A stretch of DNA of 64,000 nucleotides from Calothrix brevissima NIES-22 (GCF_002367995.1 NZ_AP018207.1:5383963-5447962); one strand, 5' to 3'; positions 53,483 to 63,272 are shown, numbered from the stretch's first letter. The notes: generated by a model not told the origin, from the sequence alone. Translations and numbers: made by a program.

Positions 53483-53894
53483 ATGAGCAAGTGGCGATCG
53501 CACCCATAATAATGTCTCTAAAAATGTTATTTCAGAACAGTTGTTTACAGTTTCATTTGCTATTGCTGTGATTAAAAGACCCTTGTGATTTGCAAAGAAT
53601 GTGGTTTCAAGAATACTTTGTTTACAGTTCGCTACAAATATTATCAAATATGGCACTTTTGTGAAATGATTTAATTGGTTGTCAAATCGCTACCCAAATC
53701 TTATTAAGGGTTAATATGATGAAAATCATTGCTGCATTGTATGGGTGCCATGCCTAGTGAGAAATATTTGCTTTTGGTACAGATGAATGTAAAAGATAAA
53801 TCTAATCATATTCCTGCTATCACAGCATTATTAAAATTAATAGATATACCCTACTATATCATTCAATAAATAACATAATTTTAACAACTAATTT
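53483..53894. other. AT-rich spacer before the HET-C/VWD gene
   Basis: About 410 bases, distinctly AT-rich, with one HIP1-like GCGATCGC and no gene. The minus-strand frame at 53408-53656 is a shadow. The drop in GC continues into the next gene. Confidence 0.45.
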
Positions 53895-56099
53895 ATGCAA
53901 AAAATAAAAGATAAGCTAATATATTTAATTAGATTTTTTACTACTATAGCTACCTCTGTTTTTATTCATCGCACATTATTTAAACGCATTTTGGCATTTT
54001 TATCTTGCACAATTTTGGGATTTACATGTATTTTATGCATTGCTTATATACAAGGAGTAAACTTTGATCCCGTAATAGCAGAAGATGTTCCGTCCCCAGG
54101 GAAAATTACCAAGTGTCCAGAAGAGAGCTTAAATTCAAAGACATCTAAAAATTTAGAGCAAATTAATCATAAAGATGATTTACGTTTGGCATTCAAAGCT
54201 AGCGAAAGAGGACACCTGAGTATTACTAGAGATGCCTTAAAAAAAATCAATGTAGGTGAGCTTCATTTCTGCGATCAAGCTATTAAGCAAATTATTGATG
54301 CTAATAGGGCTACAGATATCCTGCCGACAGTAGAAGATCCAGACTCTAAGTCAGAATACATTTTTACATCTAATAGTAACTACTTTTCTGAGGATTTCTT
54401 TAAGGAAGAAAATCATTTTGATAATGAACAATTTGAAGCTTCTTCAAAACGGCTTATAGAGCTTAAGGAAGAAATTATTCGTTATCTTACTCCCAACCCT
54501 AATGTTAGTCCTTACGATCCTTCCCTACCTGGCAGAGGAGGAATAGCACGAGAGCTTCTAGGTGGTGCTTTACATACAGTACAGGATTTTTACGCCCACA
54601 CTAATTGGGTTGAGTTAGGTTTTAGGGATATTGACAAACGCCTTGGTCGAGAAGTCATCCCTAATCCCTCTTCTACTCTCCGTCCTGCTCCAAAAAATGA
54701 TCCTGGTAAGCTGCTACCTGAGTTTATTGGCACTAGAGATATAACAAAACTCACATCAGGATATTTTATGGGTGTTGGGTTTTTCATATCATGTCAAGCT
54801 CCCCCATATAAAGTTCGTCACGGTATTTTTCGCTGTTCAGGTCTAAATAAGGATGAGTCTGGCGAGAATGGGTTCGTTCCAGTCTCTGAGACCATAGGAA
54901 AACCCATAGATGGATATCAAAAAGCAAGGGTATTAGCAGTTGAAGCAAGCAAAGACTATATCAGTCAAATCATTGAAAATCTACCAAATGAATATTCAGT
55001 TAAAGCTCTTATGGGTCTGCTAGATGAGGATATCCAAAAAGAAAACCCATGTAAATCAAAACCGGATAATCAAAAACAAAAAGAATGTGAACTAAAAGAA
55101 GGTAAAAGTTACGGAGACCCTCACCTAATTACCTTTGATGGATTGAGATACAGCTTTCAGACAGTAGGCGAATTTATCTTAGTAAAATCCAATGATAATG
55201 ATTTAGAAGTGCAGGTACGACAAACACCTGTAAATTCATCATTATCATTGAATAGTGCTGTAGCTATGAAAGTAGGTAGAGACAGAGTGGCACTCTATTC
55301 CCAAGATTTGCCCGACGCAGACAGTACTACTCCTTTACGCATTAATGGGAAACCAGTATTAATTAAGGATGACTTTATATCTTTATCCCGCAGAGGAAAA
55401 ATTGCGAAACAGGGGAATTCTTATGTAGTAGATTTTCCTTCAGGTGAAAAATTAGTAGCAACCTTAGCTCAGGTTGGAGGTAATTACTACTTTAATGTTT
55501 CACCTTTTGTGTATAACCAACCACAACGTATTAGCGGTTTACTTGGCGATTTTAATGGTAAACCCGATGATGATCAGAAAATTCGTGGTGGTAGTGCGTT
55601 AGCTTCCAAGTCAACCTATGGAGATGTAAAAAAGGTTTTAGACTTGGTAGGAATTGGTCAACTTCCTTTATCTTTAGACGGTGCTGAGAAACTTTATTTT
55701 GATCAAGTTTACAAGGACTTCGGCAACAGTTGGCGGGTTAAGCAGCAAGAGTCACTGTTTGATTATCCAAAAGGTAAAACCACAGTCAATTATACAGATA
55801 CTAGTTTTCCAGATAAATACCTAAAACTAGAAATGCTGTCTTCAGACCAAATCGAAAAAGCACGTCATGCTTGTACGGAAGCAAAGGTTAGCCAAGATTT
55901 AATGGAAGGCTGTATTTTTGATGTTGGCTTTTCTGGATTTTCTGAGTTTGCTCGCACTACGGCTGAAATTAACGGTTACATAAATACTGTTAAGAAACTA
56001 TTCCCAGGTGTAAACATTCCTACAGTTAATAATCTTGTTGATCAGGTTGTTCCCAAGAAAATTTGTGGCTTTGGCATTTGCATAGATAGACCTTTCTAG
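53895..56099 (+). CDS. Large exported protein with HET-C-like and VWD domains
   Basis: A 734-residue protein. A signal sequence or anchor lies at residues ~34-58 (ILAFLSCTILGFTCILCIAY). Residues ~85-360 look like the HET-C/zinc phospholipase C-like fold: HLSITRDALKK and the metal motif H227-x3-D231-F-x2-H235 in GGALHTVQDFYAHTNWVELG. A von Willebrand factor type D domain begins at GDPHLITFDG (residue 407) and includes RISGLLGDFNGKPDDD. The FGNSWRVKQQESLF region and a C8-like Cys-containing tail follow. HET-C is a fungal incompatibility gene; bacterial homologues occur in conflict and vesicle-related contexts. The coding region is AT-rich, with no partner gene adjacent. Function is unknown. Confidence 0.75.
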   Translation: MQKIKDKLIYLIRFFTTIATSVFIHRTLFKRILAFLSCTILGFTCILCIAYIQGVNFDPVIAEDVPSPGKITKCPEESLNSKTSKNLEQINHKDDLRLAFKASERGHLSITRDALKKINVGELHFCDQAIKQIIDANRATDILPTVEDPDSKSEYIFTSNSNYFSEDFFKEENHFDNEQFEASSKRLIELKEEIIRYLTPNPNVSPYDPSLPGRGGIARELLGGALHTVQDFYAHTNWVELGFRDIDKRLGREVIPNPSSTLRPAPKNDPGKLLPEFIGTRDITKLTSGYFMGVGFFISCQAPPYKVRHGIFRCSGLNKDESGENGFVPVSETIGKPIDGYQKARVLAVEASKDYISQIIENLPNEYSVKALMGLLDEDIQKENPCKSKPDNQKQKECELKEGKSYGDPHLITFDGLRYSFQTVGEFILVKSNDNDLEVQVRQTPVNSSLSLNSAVAMKVGRDRVALYSQDLPDADSTTPLRINGKPVLIKDDFISLSRRGKIAKQGNSYVVDFPSGEKLVATLAQVGGNYYFNVSPFVYNQPQRISGLLGDFNGKPDDDQKIRGGSALASKSTYGDVKKVLDLVGIGQLPLSLDGAEKLYFDQVYKDFGNSWRVKQQESLFDYPKGKTTVNYTDTSFPDKYLKLEMLSSDQIEKARHACTEAKVSQDLMEGCIFDVGFSGFSEFARTTAEINGYINTVKKLFPGVNIPTVNNLVDQVVPKKICGFGICIDRPF

Positions 56100-56180
56100 T
56101 GATAAATTCCAAAAAAATATCACTAAATTTTTGTTCATAGCCTTGACTTTTCTTTTGAACGACAATTAATGACATTGTGC

Positions 56181-56516
56181 TTATAAAATTCTTTTACCTA
56201 AAGCCACATCTCTGTCTGGCTGGATTAAAACTACTTCGCCTTCATCAAGAACCACTCCTAATACCAAAACTTCAGACATAAAATCTGCAATTTGGCGAGG
56301 TGGAAAGTTAATAACAGCTAATATTAATTTGTTAACTAAATCCTCTGGCTGATAAAGTTTAGTAATTTGGGCACTAGATTTTTTAATGCCCAAATCACCA
56401 AAATCTATCCACAGTTTATAGGCTGGTTTTCTAGCTGCGGGAAAGTCTGCTACTTCGATAACCTTCCCAACGCGAATCTCGACTTTTTCAAAGTCGTCAT
56501 AGGTAATTTGTGGCAT
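56181..56516 (-). CDS. csaA: CsaA-like tRNA-binding-domain chaperone
   Basis: A 111-residue OB-fold protein of the CsaA family, small secretion-related chaperones related to the tRNA-binding domain of aminoacyl-tRNA synthetases. ITYDDFEKVEIRVGKVIEVA at the start, ARKPAYKLWIDFGDLGIKKS, and NKLILAVINFPPRQIADFMS with SEVLVLG near the end match the family. Its ATG follows the tatC stop directly (TGAATG), so the two genes are translationally linked. Confidence 0.93.
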   Translation of the reverse strand: MPQITYDDFEKVEIRVGKVIEVADFPAARKPAYKLWIDFGDLGIKKSSAQITKLYQPEDLVNKLILAVINFPPRQIADFMSEVLVLGVVLDEGEVVLIQPDRDVALGKRIL

Positions 56517-57353
56517 TCATTTACCTATTAACTTCACTAAACCAATCCCACCGAAGTAAAGTCCTAAAACTGCCCCAGCTAAAAGACTTTGGGTAAGGGG
56601 GTCAGTAGAAGGTGTGAGGACTGCACCGAGAACTACTGCACCCATAATTACATATCGCCAACCAGAATACATTTGTTTTGAATTTACAATTCCCAGAGCA
56701 CCAAGTAATAATTGAATGACCGGAATTTGAAATGCTAAACCTGTACTAAATAACAGCAGTAAAACAAATTCAAAATACTTTTCAATTGACCACAGTTGTT
56801 CTACTACATCTGCACCATAGCTAATAAAAAACTTCAAAGCTGCGGGGATGAGAAGAAAATATGCAAATACTAAACCTGCTACAAATAACACACTCGAACC
56901 GAAAACTACAGGCCCTAACAAGCGGCGTTCGCGGCGAGTTAATCCAGGAAGAACGAACTGAATAATTTGATAAAGAATGAAAGGGGTAGACAGCACTAAA
57001 CCACTGTAGGCGGCGACTTTAAGAGAAACAAAGAAATACTCTCCAGGGGCAAGTTGGAGAAATTTTACTCCTTGTGCCGGCACTTCTAATAACTGAACAA
57101 TCGGCCTGACGTTGAGAAAACAGCCTACAACAGCTATGGCAACAGCAATTAGTGCATAAAAAATCCGTTGCCGCAACTCCTCTAGGTGGTCAAAAAACGA
57201 CATTTCCATCTCATCTGGCAACTCATCAAGAGGATCAGCCTCAGAGTTGCCAAATTCTTCCACTTCGATATCCGGAGAAGTTGTAGCAGTTGCATCTGAG
57301 TATTCATCAGATGAATTGGACTGCGCTTGGGTATCTAAATTTTGTGGCGTCAT
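56517..57353 (-). CDS. tatC: Twin-arginine translocase subunit TatC
   Basis: A 278-residue integral membrane receptor of the Tat export system for folded proteins. The first ~48 residues are polar and acidic ([20 protein letters not shown]), longer than in E. coli TatC. The family core follows, with [20 protein letters not shown], then [20 protein letters not shown], and [20 protein letters not shown]. About six hydrophobic segments are visible. No tatA is adjacent. The gene is joined directly to csaA downstream. Its upstream region carries a 42-base tandem repeat. Confidence 0.95.
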   Translation of the reverse strand: MTPQNLDTQAQSNSSDEYSDATATTSPDIEVEEFGNSEADPLDELPDEMEMSFFDHLEELRQRIFYALIAVAIAVVGCFLNVRPIVQLLEVPAQGVKFLQLAPGEYFFVSLKVAAYSGLVLSTPFILYQIIQFVLPGLTRRERRLLGPVVFGSSVLFVAGLVFAYFLLIPAALKFFISYGADVVEQLWSIEKYFEFVLLLLFSTGLAFQIPVIQLLLGALGIVNSKQMYSGWRYVIMGAVVLGAVLTPSTDPLTQSLLAGAVLGLYFGGIGLVKLIGK

Positions 57354-57384
57354 GATTCAGCAATTAGGCAACATTTGCTAACTA

Positions 57385-57735
57385 TTTTACTGGGCATTGG
57401 GCATTGGGCATGGGGCATTGGGCATTGGGCATTGGGCATTGGGCAACAGTTAGGTTTGAAGGTGTAACTTCCTATATCAAAGGCGCAATGTTCAAGCTCA
57501 AAGCCGCAACTTCCGACATCAAAGGCGCAATGTTCAAGCTCAAAGCCGCAACTTCCGACATCAAAGGCGCAATGTTCAAGCTCAAAGCCGCAACTTCCGA
57601 CATCAAAGGCGCAATGTTCAAGCTCAAAGCCGCAACTTCCAACATCAAAGCCGTAACTCCCCGATTAAAAGTTTAACGCCCCATGCCCAATGCCCCATGC
57701 CCCATGCCCCGTACTCAATGCCCCATGCCCAATCA
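57385..57735. repeat. GGGCATT runs and a 42-base tandem repeat in the tatC upstream region
   Basis: GGGCATT/GGGCATG heptads run at about 57391-57443 and in opposite orientation at about 57676-57731. Between them a 42-base unit repeats with ATGTTCAAGCTCAAAGCC at 57488, 57530, 57572 and 57614, with partial units on each side. On the + strand it codes KGAMFKLKAATSDI four times in frame (57404-57676), but start and flanks are made of repeats and no ribosome site is seen, so I treat it as a non-coding minisatellite. The heptads of opposite sense could pair. Confidence 0.88.
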
Positions 57736-59931
57736 TTACTTATTCGGCAATTTCGGATGTTCGCTGGAGTATTTGCCGACTAGTTCGGAAATTTCTGGGT
57801 TATACAGTCGTAAATAATTCCAATAGTTGCCTAAAACTTGACGGACGTAATTTTTGGTTTCATCAAAGGGGATGTTTTCGACAAACTCATCTGGATCTTG
57901 TGTGGGTAGAGTTTGCAGCCATTTAGAAACGTTGCCGGGGCCTGCATTGTAACTAGCGATCGCTAACAGGGAGTTATTGTTATATTGCTGGTGGGTATGA
58001 TCCAAATACCAAGTACCCAGCATAATATTGTCGTTAGGATCTTCTAGCTGAATTGTTTTGCTATCGACTTTGATTTGCGGGGCAATCCATTGAGCTGTGC
58101 TGGGTAATACCTGCATCAAGCCCATAGCATTAGCAATGGATTTGGCTTTAGCTTCAAACCGCGACTCTTGACGAATCAAAGCAGTGACTAGCAAGGGATT
58201 GAGTTGGCGTTCTTTTGACCATTTTTCAATTTCTTGCAAATAAGGAAAGGGATAGCGGGCTTGCCAGTAAATGCTTTGTTTGCTGAGAGTTTGATATTCG
58301 GCTTGTTCTTCTGCTTTCTCTCTGTCTTCTAACTTAGAAATTGTGTCAATGCCAATTTTATTTTCTCCCCTAGCTAGCTGCATTAAACCTTCGGTAAATT
58401 GTTCGGCTACCGTCGGTTGGGCTTTATTGATAAATTCTGTCTCCCATTGCAACCAAGCGTCTCTATCTTGACCTAAAAGATACAATTCTTTAAAAGTATC
58501 CGAACCAGCCGTAGGTACGGGACGTTGTGGGGGAACTACTTCAGGGTTCATTTGCCGGACGGTATTAAAATTACCGACATTCAGCCCCAAAATTGCTGCC
58601 GATCGCCATGCATAGTAGGAGTAAGGAAACTGGCTAATTACATATTCATAAGCGGTTTTCGCTTCTTGCTGTTTTCCTAGCTGGCTAGCCCATTTTCCCA
58701 CCCAAAAACCTGCTCTAGGAGCCAAAATACTAGAGGGATTGTTATTACTAATTGGTTCTGCCCATTGCCATGCACCAATATAATCTTTAGCTTTGGCTTT
58801 TTCTTGAGCGACTTTCCAGCGATATTCTGCCGCTTCGTCAGAATTAGCGTATTTGCTAATTAGTAATTGCCATGTTTGGGCGGCTGATTTATTATCCTTG
58901 AGTCCTTGGTAAATTTTGGCTTTTTCTACTAGTGCTTTCGGCGCTACCTGGGGGAATTTCGCGATCGCTTGATCGAGATAAGGTAAGGCGTCTTTACGAG
59001 TTTTCGCCATTTCCGCTAAACGTAGCAAGCCAGTACCAGTTTCTTCAGCTTCAGGAAATTCTTGCAATAGTTGTTTATAACTAGCGATCGCTTTTTCCCT
59101 ATCTTTACCTGTTACTTGCAAACCCCGTCCAGTACGGTAGAGACTGAGGGCTGTCTTGGTTGCTTGACTATATGCATTGGCGGCTTTGTCAAATTGGTTG
59201 TTGAGCCAATAAGCTGTAGCAATTATGTCCCAATCTTCAGGTTGGAGATTTGGCTGCTTCACTAGTGCATCTAATACGGCGACTGTTCCCGGTTGATCGG
59301 CAGCGTATTTCGCCAACATTAACTGCAATTTTGGCTGATTGGGATTATCTTCTAGGCGTTTTTTGATAATTTCCCAGGTGAGGGGATGGGTAGGAAATTG
59401 GGCGATCGCAATATCCTGCTGTTTTGGTTGAGCAATCAAATAAATCGCTTTGACTGCGGCTGCGGTTTTACCATACTGTTTTAGCACTTTCTGGCGCAAA
59501 TCCGAAGCTTTCCCAGCTTCACCCAGCATATCTTGCGCCTGGGCTTGTTTGAGCAGAATGTAGGGTGCGAGAATCGGATAATCTTTCTCTAGTCCATCTA
59601 GCAAAAGTAGGGCTTTTTTCCCTTGTGTTCTCTCAATATAATCGCTAGCTAAAAGATAACGAGCGCGTTCCCTATCTGGAGAAGACGAACTTTGGGCGAT
59701 ATCCGCTAGTTTTGCAGCTCTTTCTGGCAGAGATTGCGATACCAACGGATATACAGCCGACTTAGCTTTACTAGCCTCCGAAATCTGTTCAGATTGATTG
59801 TTGCCTTGTTTTAGCCATTGTCCTATGGATTTTCCCAACTGCGGCGCTGAAACCATTGCTCCAGCTAAAAAGGCGCATAGTCCTGCACCGGCAATAATAG
59901 GGACTGGATTTTTTTTAAGTTGCTTCAGCAT
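57736..59931 (-). CDS. Soluble lytic murein transglycosylase (Slt70 type)
   Basis: A 731-residue periplasmic enzyme that cleaves peptidoglycan glycan strands with formation of 1,6-anhydro ends. An N-terminal signal or anchor is present (VPIIAGAGLCAFLAGAMVSA). Residues ~60-540 form a superhelix of TPR-like helical pairs, as in Slt70. The C-terminal SLT domain holds the catalytic Glu in LLVTALIRQESRFEAKAKSI, and AMGLMQVLPSTAQWIAPQIK and LLAIASYNAGPGNVSKWLQT complete the core. It ends close to the tatC upstream repeat array. Confidence 0.93.
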   Translation of the reverse strand: MLKQLKKNPVPIIAGAGLCAFLAGAMVSAPQLGKSIGQWLKQGNNQSEQISEASKAKSAVYPLVSQSLPERAAKLADIAQSSSSPDRERARYLLASDYIERTQGKKALLLLDGLEKDYPILAPYILLKQAQAQDMLGEAGKASDLRQKVLKQYGKTAAAVKAIYLIAQPKQQDIAIAQFPTHPLTWEIIKKRLEDNPNQPKLQLMLAKYAADQPGTVAVLDALVKQPNLQPEDWDIIATAYWLNNQFDKAANAYSQATKTALSLYRTGRGLQVTGKDREKAIASYKQLLQEFPEAEETGTGLLRLAEMAKTRKDALPYLDQAIAKFPQVAPKALVEKAKIYQGLKDNKSAAQTWQLLISKYANSDEAAEYRWKVAQEKAKAKDYIGAWQWAEPISNNNPSSILAPRAGFWVGKWASQLGKQQEAKTAYEYVISQFPYSYYAWRSAAILGLNVGNFNTVRQMNPEVVPPQRPVPTAGSDTFKELYLLGQDRDAWLQWETEFINKAQPTVAEQFTEGLMQLARGENKIGIDTISKLEDREKAEEQAEYQTLSKQSIYWQARYPFPYLQEIEKWSKERQLNPLLVTALIRQESRFEAKAKSIANAMGLMQVLPSTAQWIAPQIKVDSKTIQLEDPNDNIMLGTWYLDHTHQQYNNNSLLAIASYNAGPGNVSKWLQTLPTQDPDEFVENIPFDETKNYVRQVLGNYWNYLRLYNPEISELVGKYSSEHPKLPNK

Positions 59932-60281
59932 GAATACCCGCTGAAAATTTCAGATGAATTTCTTGAAACTTTAGCATTACTAGCGGTCAGTGGTGGTACT
60001 TTTTCTTTTTTATCTGCGATTAGGGGATCAGAAGATTATAAAAGGGTAAGTACTCCGATCCTATTCCTGTTTGATATTACTGCATTCCCGCATAGGTAAA
60101 TCTTCCCCAAGGATGAGGTAATTTTCTCAACCAGCACCTATGTTTGAGAACTCAACAAGAGTAACAATAGAGATTTCTTAATATAATTTCTTAATATAAT
60201 TTATAGATAAGTTTTGTGAGCGATCGCTCATCTCTCCTATTTCTAGTATAAATATCACATTTGTACCAATTCAATATCATC

Positions 60282-60343
60282 TAGCCCACGAAGGTGGGCT
60301 TTGTAATTATAGCCCCACCCTTATAGGGTGAGGGCGTTAATGT
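60282..60343 (-). repeat. Two-hairpin repeat, relative of 48145
   Basis: Read on the minus strand: ACATTAACGCCC, then CACCCT-ATA-AGGGTG, then GGGCTATA, then AAAGCCCAC-CTTC-GTGGGCT. The single-stranded parts match 48145-48206 almost exactly while the stems differ, with both arms changed together. Confidence 0.8.
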
Positions 60344-60414
60344 CCTATTGGTGATGTTGGATTATAGCTGCTTCGATTAATTTCCGGAATAAATTCAGCA
60401 TCTACAGCCTGATT

Positions 60415-60457
60415 TAGATTTTAGATTTTGGATTGAAGATGCAAAATCTAAAATCTA
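60415..60457. repeat. Inverted repeat of TAGATTTTAGATTTTG
   Basis: A perfect 16-base stem (60415-60430 with 60442-60457) around an 11-base loop, built from TCTAAAA/TTTTAGA heptads. Extra TCTAAAA units follow to about 60470. Confidence 0.85.
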
Positions 60458-60620
60458 AAATCTAAAATCCAAAACTTGCTGATGTGCGATCGCCTAATTT
60501 AGGGAACTCCAAAAAATAAATTATCCAATTTGTCTACTCAACCAGTAATTCTTTCTTCCTTGTCCTCCTTATCCCCCTGCAATTGAATATTTATTTACTT
60601 GGAAGTCCCTTATTCTCCGC

Positions 60621-63065
60621 TTACTCTAACTCCCATTCCAGCTTTAAAGTTTCTAGCTTGGGATTTTTTACGCTTAGGCTGTGACATTCATCCAAAAATC
60701 CTTTTACCTGTTCTTCGTTGAGAGTCAAACCACCCTCTTGCAGGTTATGAATATAAGTGATGATATCAGCAGTGGTAAGAGATGAGCTAATTTCTTCTAG
60801 CAAAATAGCATTTCTAACTTCTCTACAGACTAATTCAATATCCGATGAAGTAAATCTAACACTTTTTTCGGCTAAAATCTCAAAATTAATTATCTGATCA
60901 AAGTCAATCTTTGCGAGATAATGTTGAAATATCTCGATTCTTTCCCATTTATCCGGCGGAAAAATGGGAATCTTCCAATCTAATCTTCCCGAACGTTTTA
61001 AAGCACTATCAATACCACTTAAATAATTAGTAGCTGCAATCACAATTACATTACTATTGCGGAGATTATTCAATTCAATTAACAGTTGGTTAATAGTTGC
61101 TTTTTGGTCTGTATGGGCGTTATCTTCATTTCGATTAAAGCCAATACTATCTAACTCATCAATAAATAAAACCGAGGGAGATTTCTTTTTCGCTTGAGCA
61201 AAAATGTCGCGGATATTTTTTTGACTCTGTCCTATCCATACACTAATAATATCTGCTGGCGAGAATTTGAAGAAATATCTTCCCGATTCATTAGCAAATG
61301 CATTAGCTAGAAGAGTTTTACCGCATCCAGGTAAGCCATAAAACAAAATCCCGCTAATAGCATCTTGATAGCCTTTAGATTGAAGTTTAAGCAATTTACT
61401 TAATTTCTCTTTCTCCTCTTTTAAGCCTTTTACTTGGCTAAAATCTAGCTTGATTTCTGGAACGCGATTAGTCAGGGAATAAGTTTGTCCTAAACTTTGT
61501 TTTTTTACTCCATACTCAATCGATGGATAATTAATTGAGTCAAATGAAACAGGTACTAGTTGATGATTTTCATAATCAGGAGCCATGACGACAATCTGAA
61601 AATTATCGCTATAATACCCAGCTAGTTTAAATTCTAATACTTCTTTCGCCTTCTTAATTTGGTAATAGTTACGAGCAATTTCAAAACCAGGAACGACTAA
61701 CCAAACAGTCTCTAATTGATTCGGCCATACTTTTGATTTTTGGACAATTCGCTTAATTGAATCTAAAAATAAATTATTATCTTGAAATTCTTGATACTTG
61801 AGAGTTTCTATCTCCACAATTACTTTATTTTCCACATAAACTTGGATAATTTCGCTTTGATATTCTTCCTCATAATCTGACATTTCATCATCAGTTGTTT
61901 CCTGATCTCTAGAAGTTAATTCTACTTCACAGCGAATCTGAGACAGTTCATACCCTAAATTTTCTAAAGTTTTAATCGCAAAATATTTCAGGTAAATATA
62001 TTCTGTACTTTCTTGTTGCCACTTCAAAGTATAAAAATGTTCAGCTTTCATTCTCATTAATAACTGAGATTCAGCAAATATTTGTGCCTTTTGCAACTCT
62101 AAGAAGTAATTTAATAACGATGCTTCATCTTCTTCCATTTGATAATATGGCAGTTCTAAAAGTAAGCGGAAATGAGCATAAATTTCTTCTTTATGCTTAA
62201 TCGCGGCTTCATTGGGATATTTACATCTTAGGGTGAAGGTAAAAGGAATTTTACTAGCTACTCTGTCTACCAGATATCCTAGAGCATCTTCTTGCTGCTG
62301 TGCTTGAATATCGGATGCTGATGGACAATGAAAGACAATAAAGAACTGTTCAGAATTATATTTATTAGCATATAGCGATATCTGCTCAAACTGCTCATCA
62401 AATTTTTCACAATCTAGTAAATCTAAAGCAGTATTGCCTAGAATAACGCTGGTCATTGTGGAAAGATAAAAATGATAAATATTAGCATCAGACAGGGAAT
62501 ATTCCTTTTCATCGTCGCTATCATCAGCAGTAATATTCGTAGTAAATTTTTGATTAGAAGCTTTAGGTATAAACCCGCTACCTTTATATTGATATTTCCT
62601 GATCAACTCATAATTTAAAATTTTGACAACAATATCCGAAAAGAAATCTTCTTTTTGTGGTATCAGAAAAATTCCTACTGGTTGATTTGAGTCTAAACAT
62701 ACCTGAAAGCGTTCATATTCTTGCTCAGAAACAAAATCAAACAAGTAATAGAAAAAATCATGTTTAACTGGAATGGTATCGCTTAATTTCGCTAAAATTG
62801 CCGCCGAATCAGCCGATTTATTCTCTGGAGTGACACCTTTAATCGAAATCGCTAATTTAGTATCTAAAGGAGTGTTTAAATCAAATATTGGCTCAGTGTT
62901 AAGTTCCAAATCATCGAGAGCATGATTAAAATTATCGACAAAGGCTTGACTGCGGCGCTGATAGCCAAATTGCTCCATAATAGTTTTAACTCGCAGACTT
63001 TTTTTAGTTCTTCCAGTTCGCTGCAGTTCATTTTTGATGGCGCGTAAGTAGGCTGTATATGACAT
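60621..63065 (-). CDS. AAA+ ATPase with novel N-terminal region, possible nuclease-like domain
   Basis: An 814-residue soluble protein. Residues ~1-60 are basic and helical (RTGRTKKSLRVKTIMEQFGY), perhaps a DNA-binding domain. Residues ~65-360 are unrecognised. Around residues 375-475 the order of elements (ENLGYELSQIRCEVELTS, VENKVIVEIETLKY with VEIET at 417-421, then TVWLVVPGFE) resembles a PD-(D/E)XK nuclease-like fold, though the first Asp is unclear. The AAA+ domain has Walker A GLPGCGKT at 577-584, Walker B VLFIDELDS, sensor I AATNYL and an arginine-finger-like RSGRLD. The C-terminal lid follows. No partner gene is adjacent. Function is unknown. Confidence 0.78.
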   Translation of the reverse strand: MSYTAYLRAIKNELQRTGRTKKSLRVKTIMEQFGYQRRSQAFVDNFNHALDDLELNTEPIFDLNTPLDTKLAISIKGVTPENKSADSAAILAKLSDTIPVKHDFFYYLFDFVSEQEYERFQVCLDSNQPVGIFLIPQKEDFFSDIVVKILNYELIRKYQYKGSGFIPKASNQKFTTNITADDSDDEKEYSLSDANIYHFYLSTMTSVILGNTALDLLDCEKFDEQFEQISLYANKYNSEQFFIVFHCPSASDIQAQQQEDALGYLVDRVASKIPFTFTLRCKYPNEAAIKHKEEIYAHFRLLLELPYYQMEEDEASLLNYFLELQKAQIFAESQLLMRMKAEHFYTLKWQQESTEYIYLKYFAIKTLENLGYELSQIRCEVELTSRDQETTDDEMSDYEEEYQSEIIQVYVENKVIVEIETLKYQEFQDNNLFLDSIKRIVQKSKVWPNQLETVWLVVPGFEIARNYYQIKKAKEVLEFKLAGYYSDNFQIVVMAPDYENHQLVPVSFDSINYPSIEYGVKKQSLGQTYSLTNRVPEIKLDFSQVKGLKEEKEKLSKLLKLQSKGYQDAISGILFYGLPGCGKTLLANAFANESGRYFFKFSPADIISVWIGQSQKNIRDIFAQAKKKSPSVLFIDELDSIGFNRNEDNAHTDQKATINQLLIELNNLRNSNVIVIAATNYLSGIDSALKRSGRLDWKIPIFPPDKWERIEIFQHYLAKIDFDQIINFEILAEKSVRFTSSDIELVCREVRNAILLEEISSSLTTADIITYIHNLQEGGLTLNEEQVKGFLDECHSLSVKNPKLETLKLEWELE

Positions 63066-63272
63066 TATGTGCTTTTTACTCTGTCTAACTTAAGTGAGTC
63101 TCCCCACAGGGAGCAATAATATAATTCCCCAAGCTATATGTATAGTTAACTTAGGTGAGTAAGCGTTATATAAAGGCAGAAGTGAAGATTGGTTAGGAAA
63201 ACTTTACTGATTGTTACAAAATTCCCTTGCTTCAGCCTCTCTACTAGCCCCTAACCCCTAACCCTAGCAGTT

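Larger units (their letters stand above)
59932..60620. other. Gene-poor spacer with several repeats
   Basis: About 690 bases without a gene. It holds TTTGAGAACTCAACA at about 60143, resembling the 62-base array at 13024, the two-hairpin repeat at 60282-60343, the inverted TAGATTTTAGATTTTG pair at 60415-60457, and TGTCCTCCTTATCCCCCTG units near 60557-60577. The promoter of the divergent lytic transglycosylase gene is not seen. Confidence 0.6.

Noticed and set aside
53408-53656. 82-codon minus-strand frame after ndhD
   Set aside because: It covers the ndhD terminator and AT-rich spacer and has no motif.
57404-57676. 90-codon frame with four 14-residue repeats
   Set aside because: Start and end lie in heptad repeats and no ribosome site is seen; more likely a minisatellite that is open by chance in one frame.
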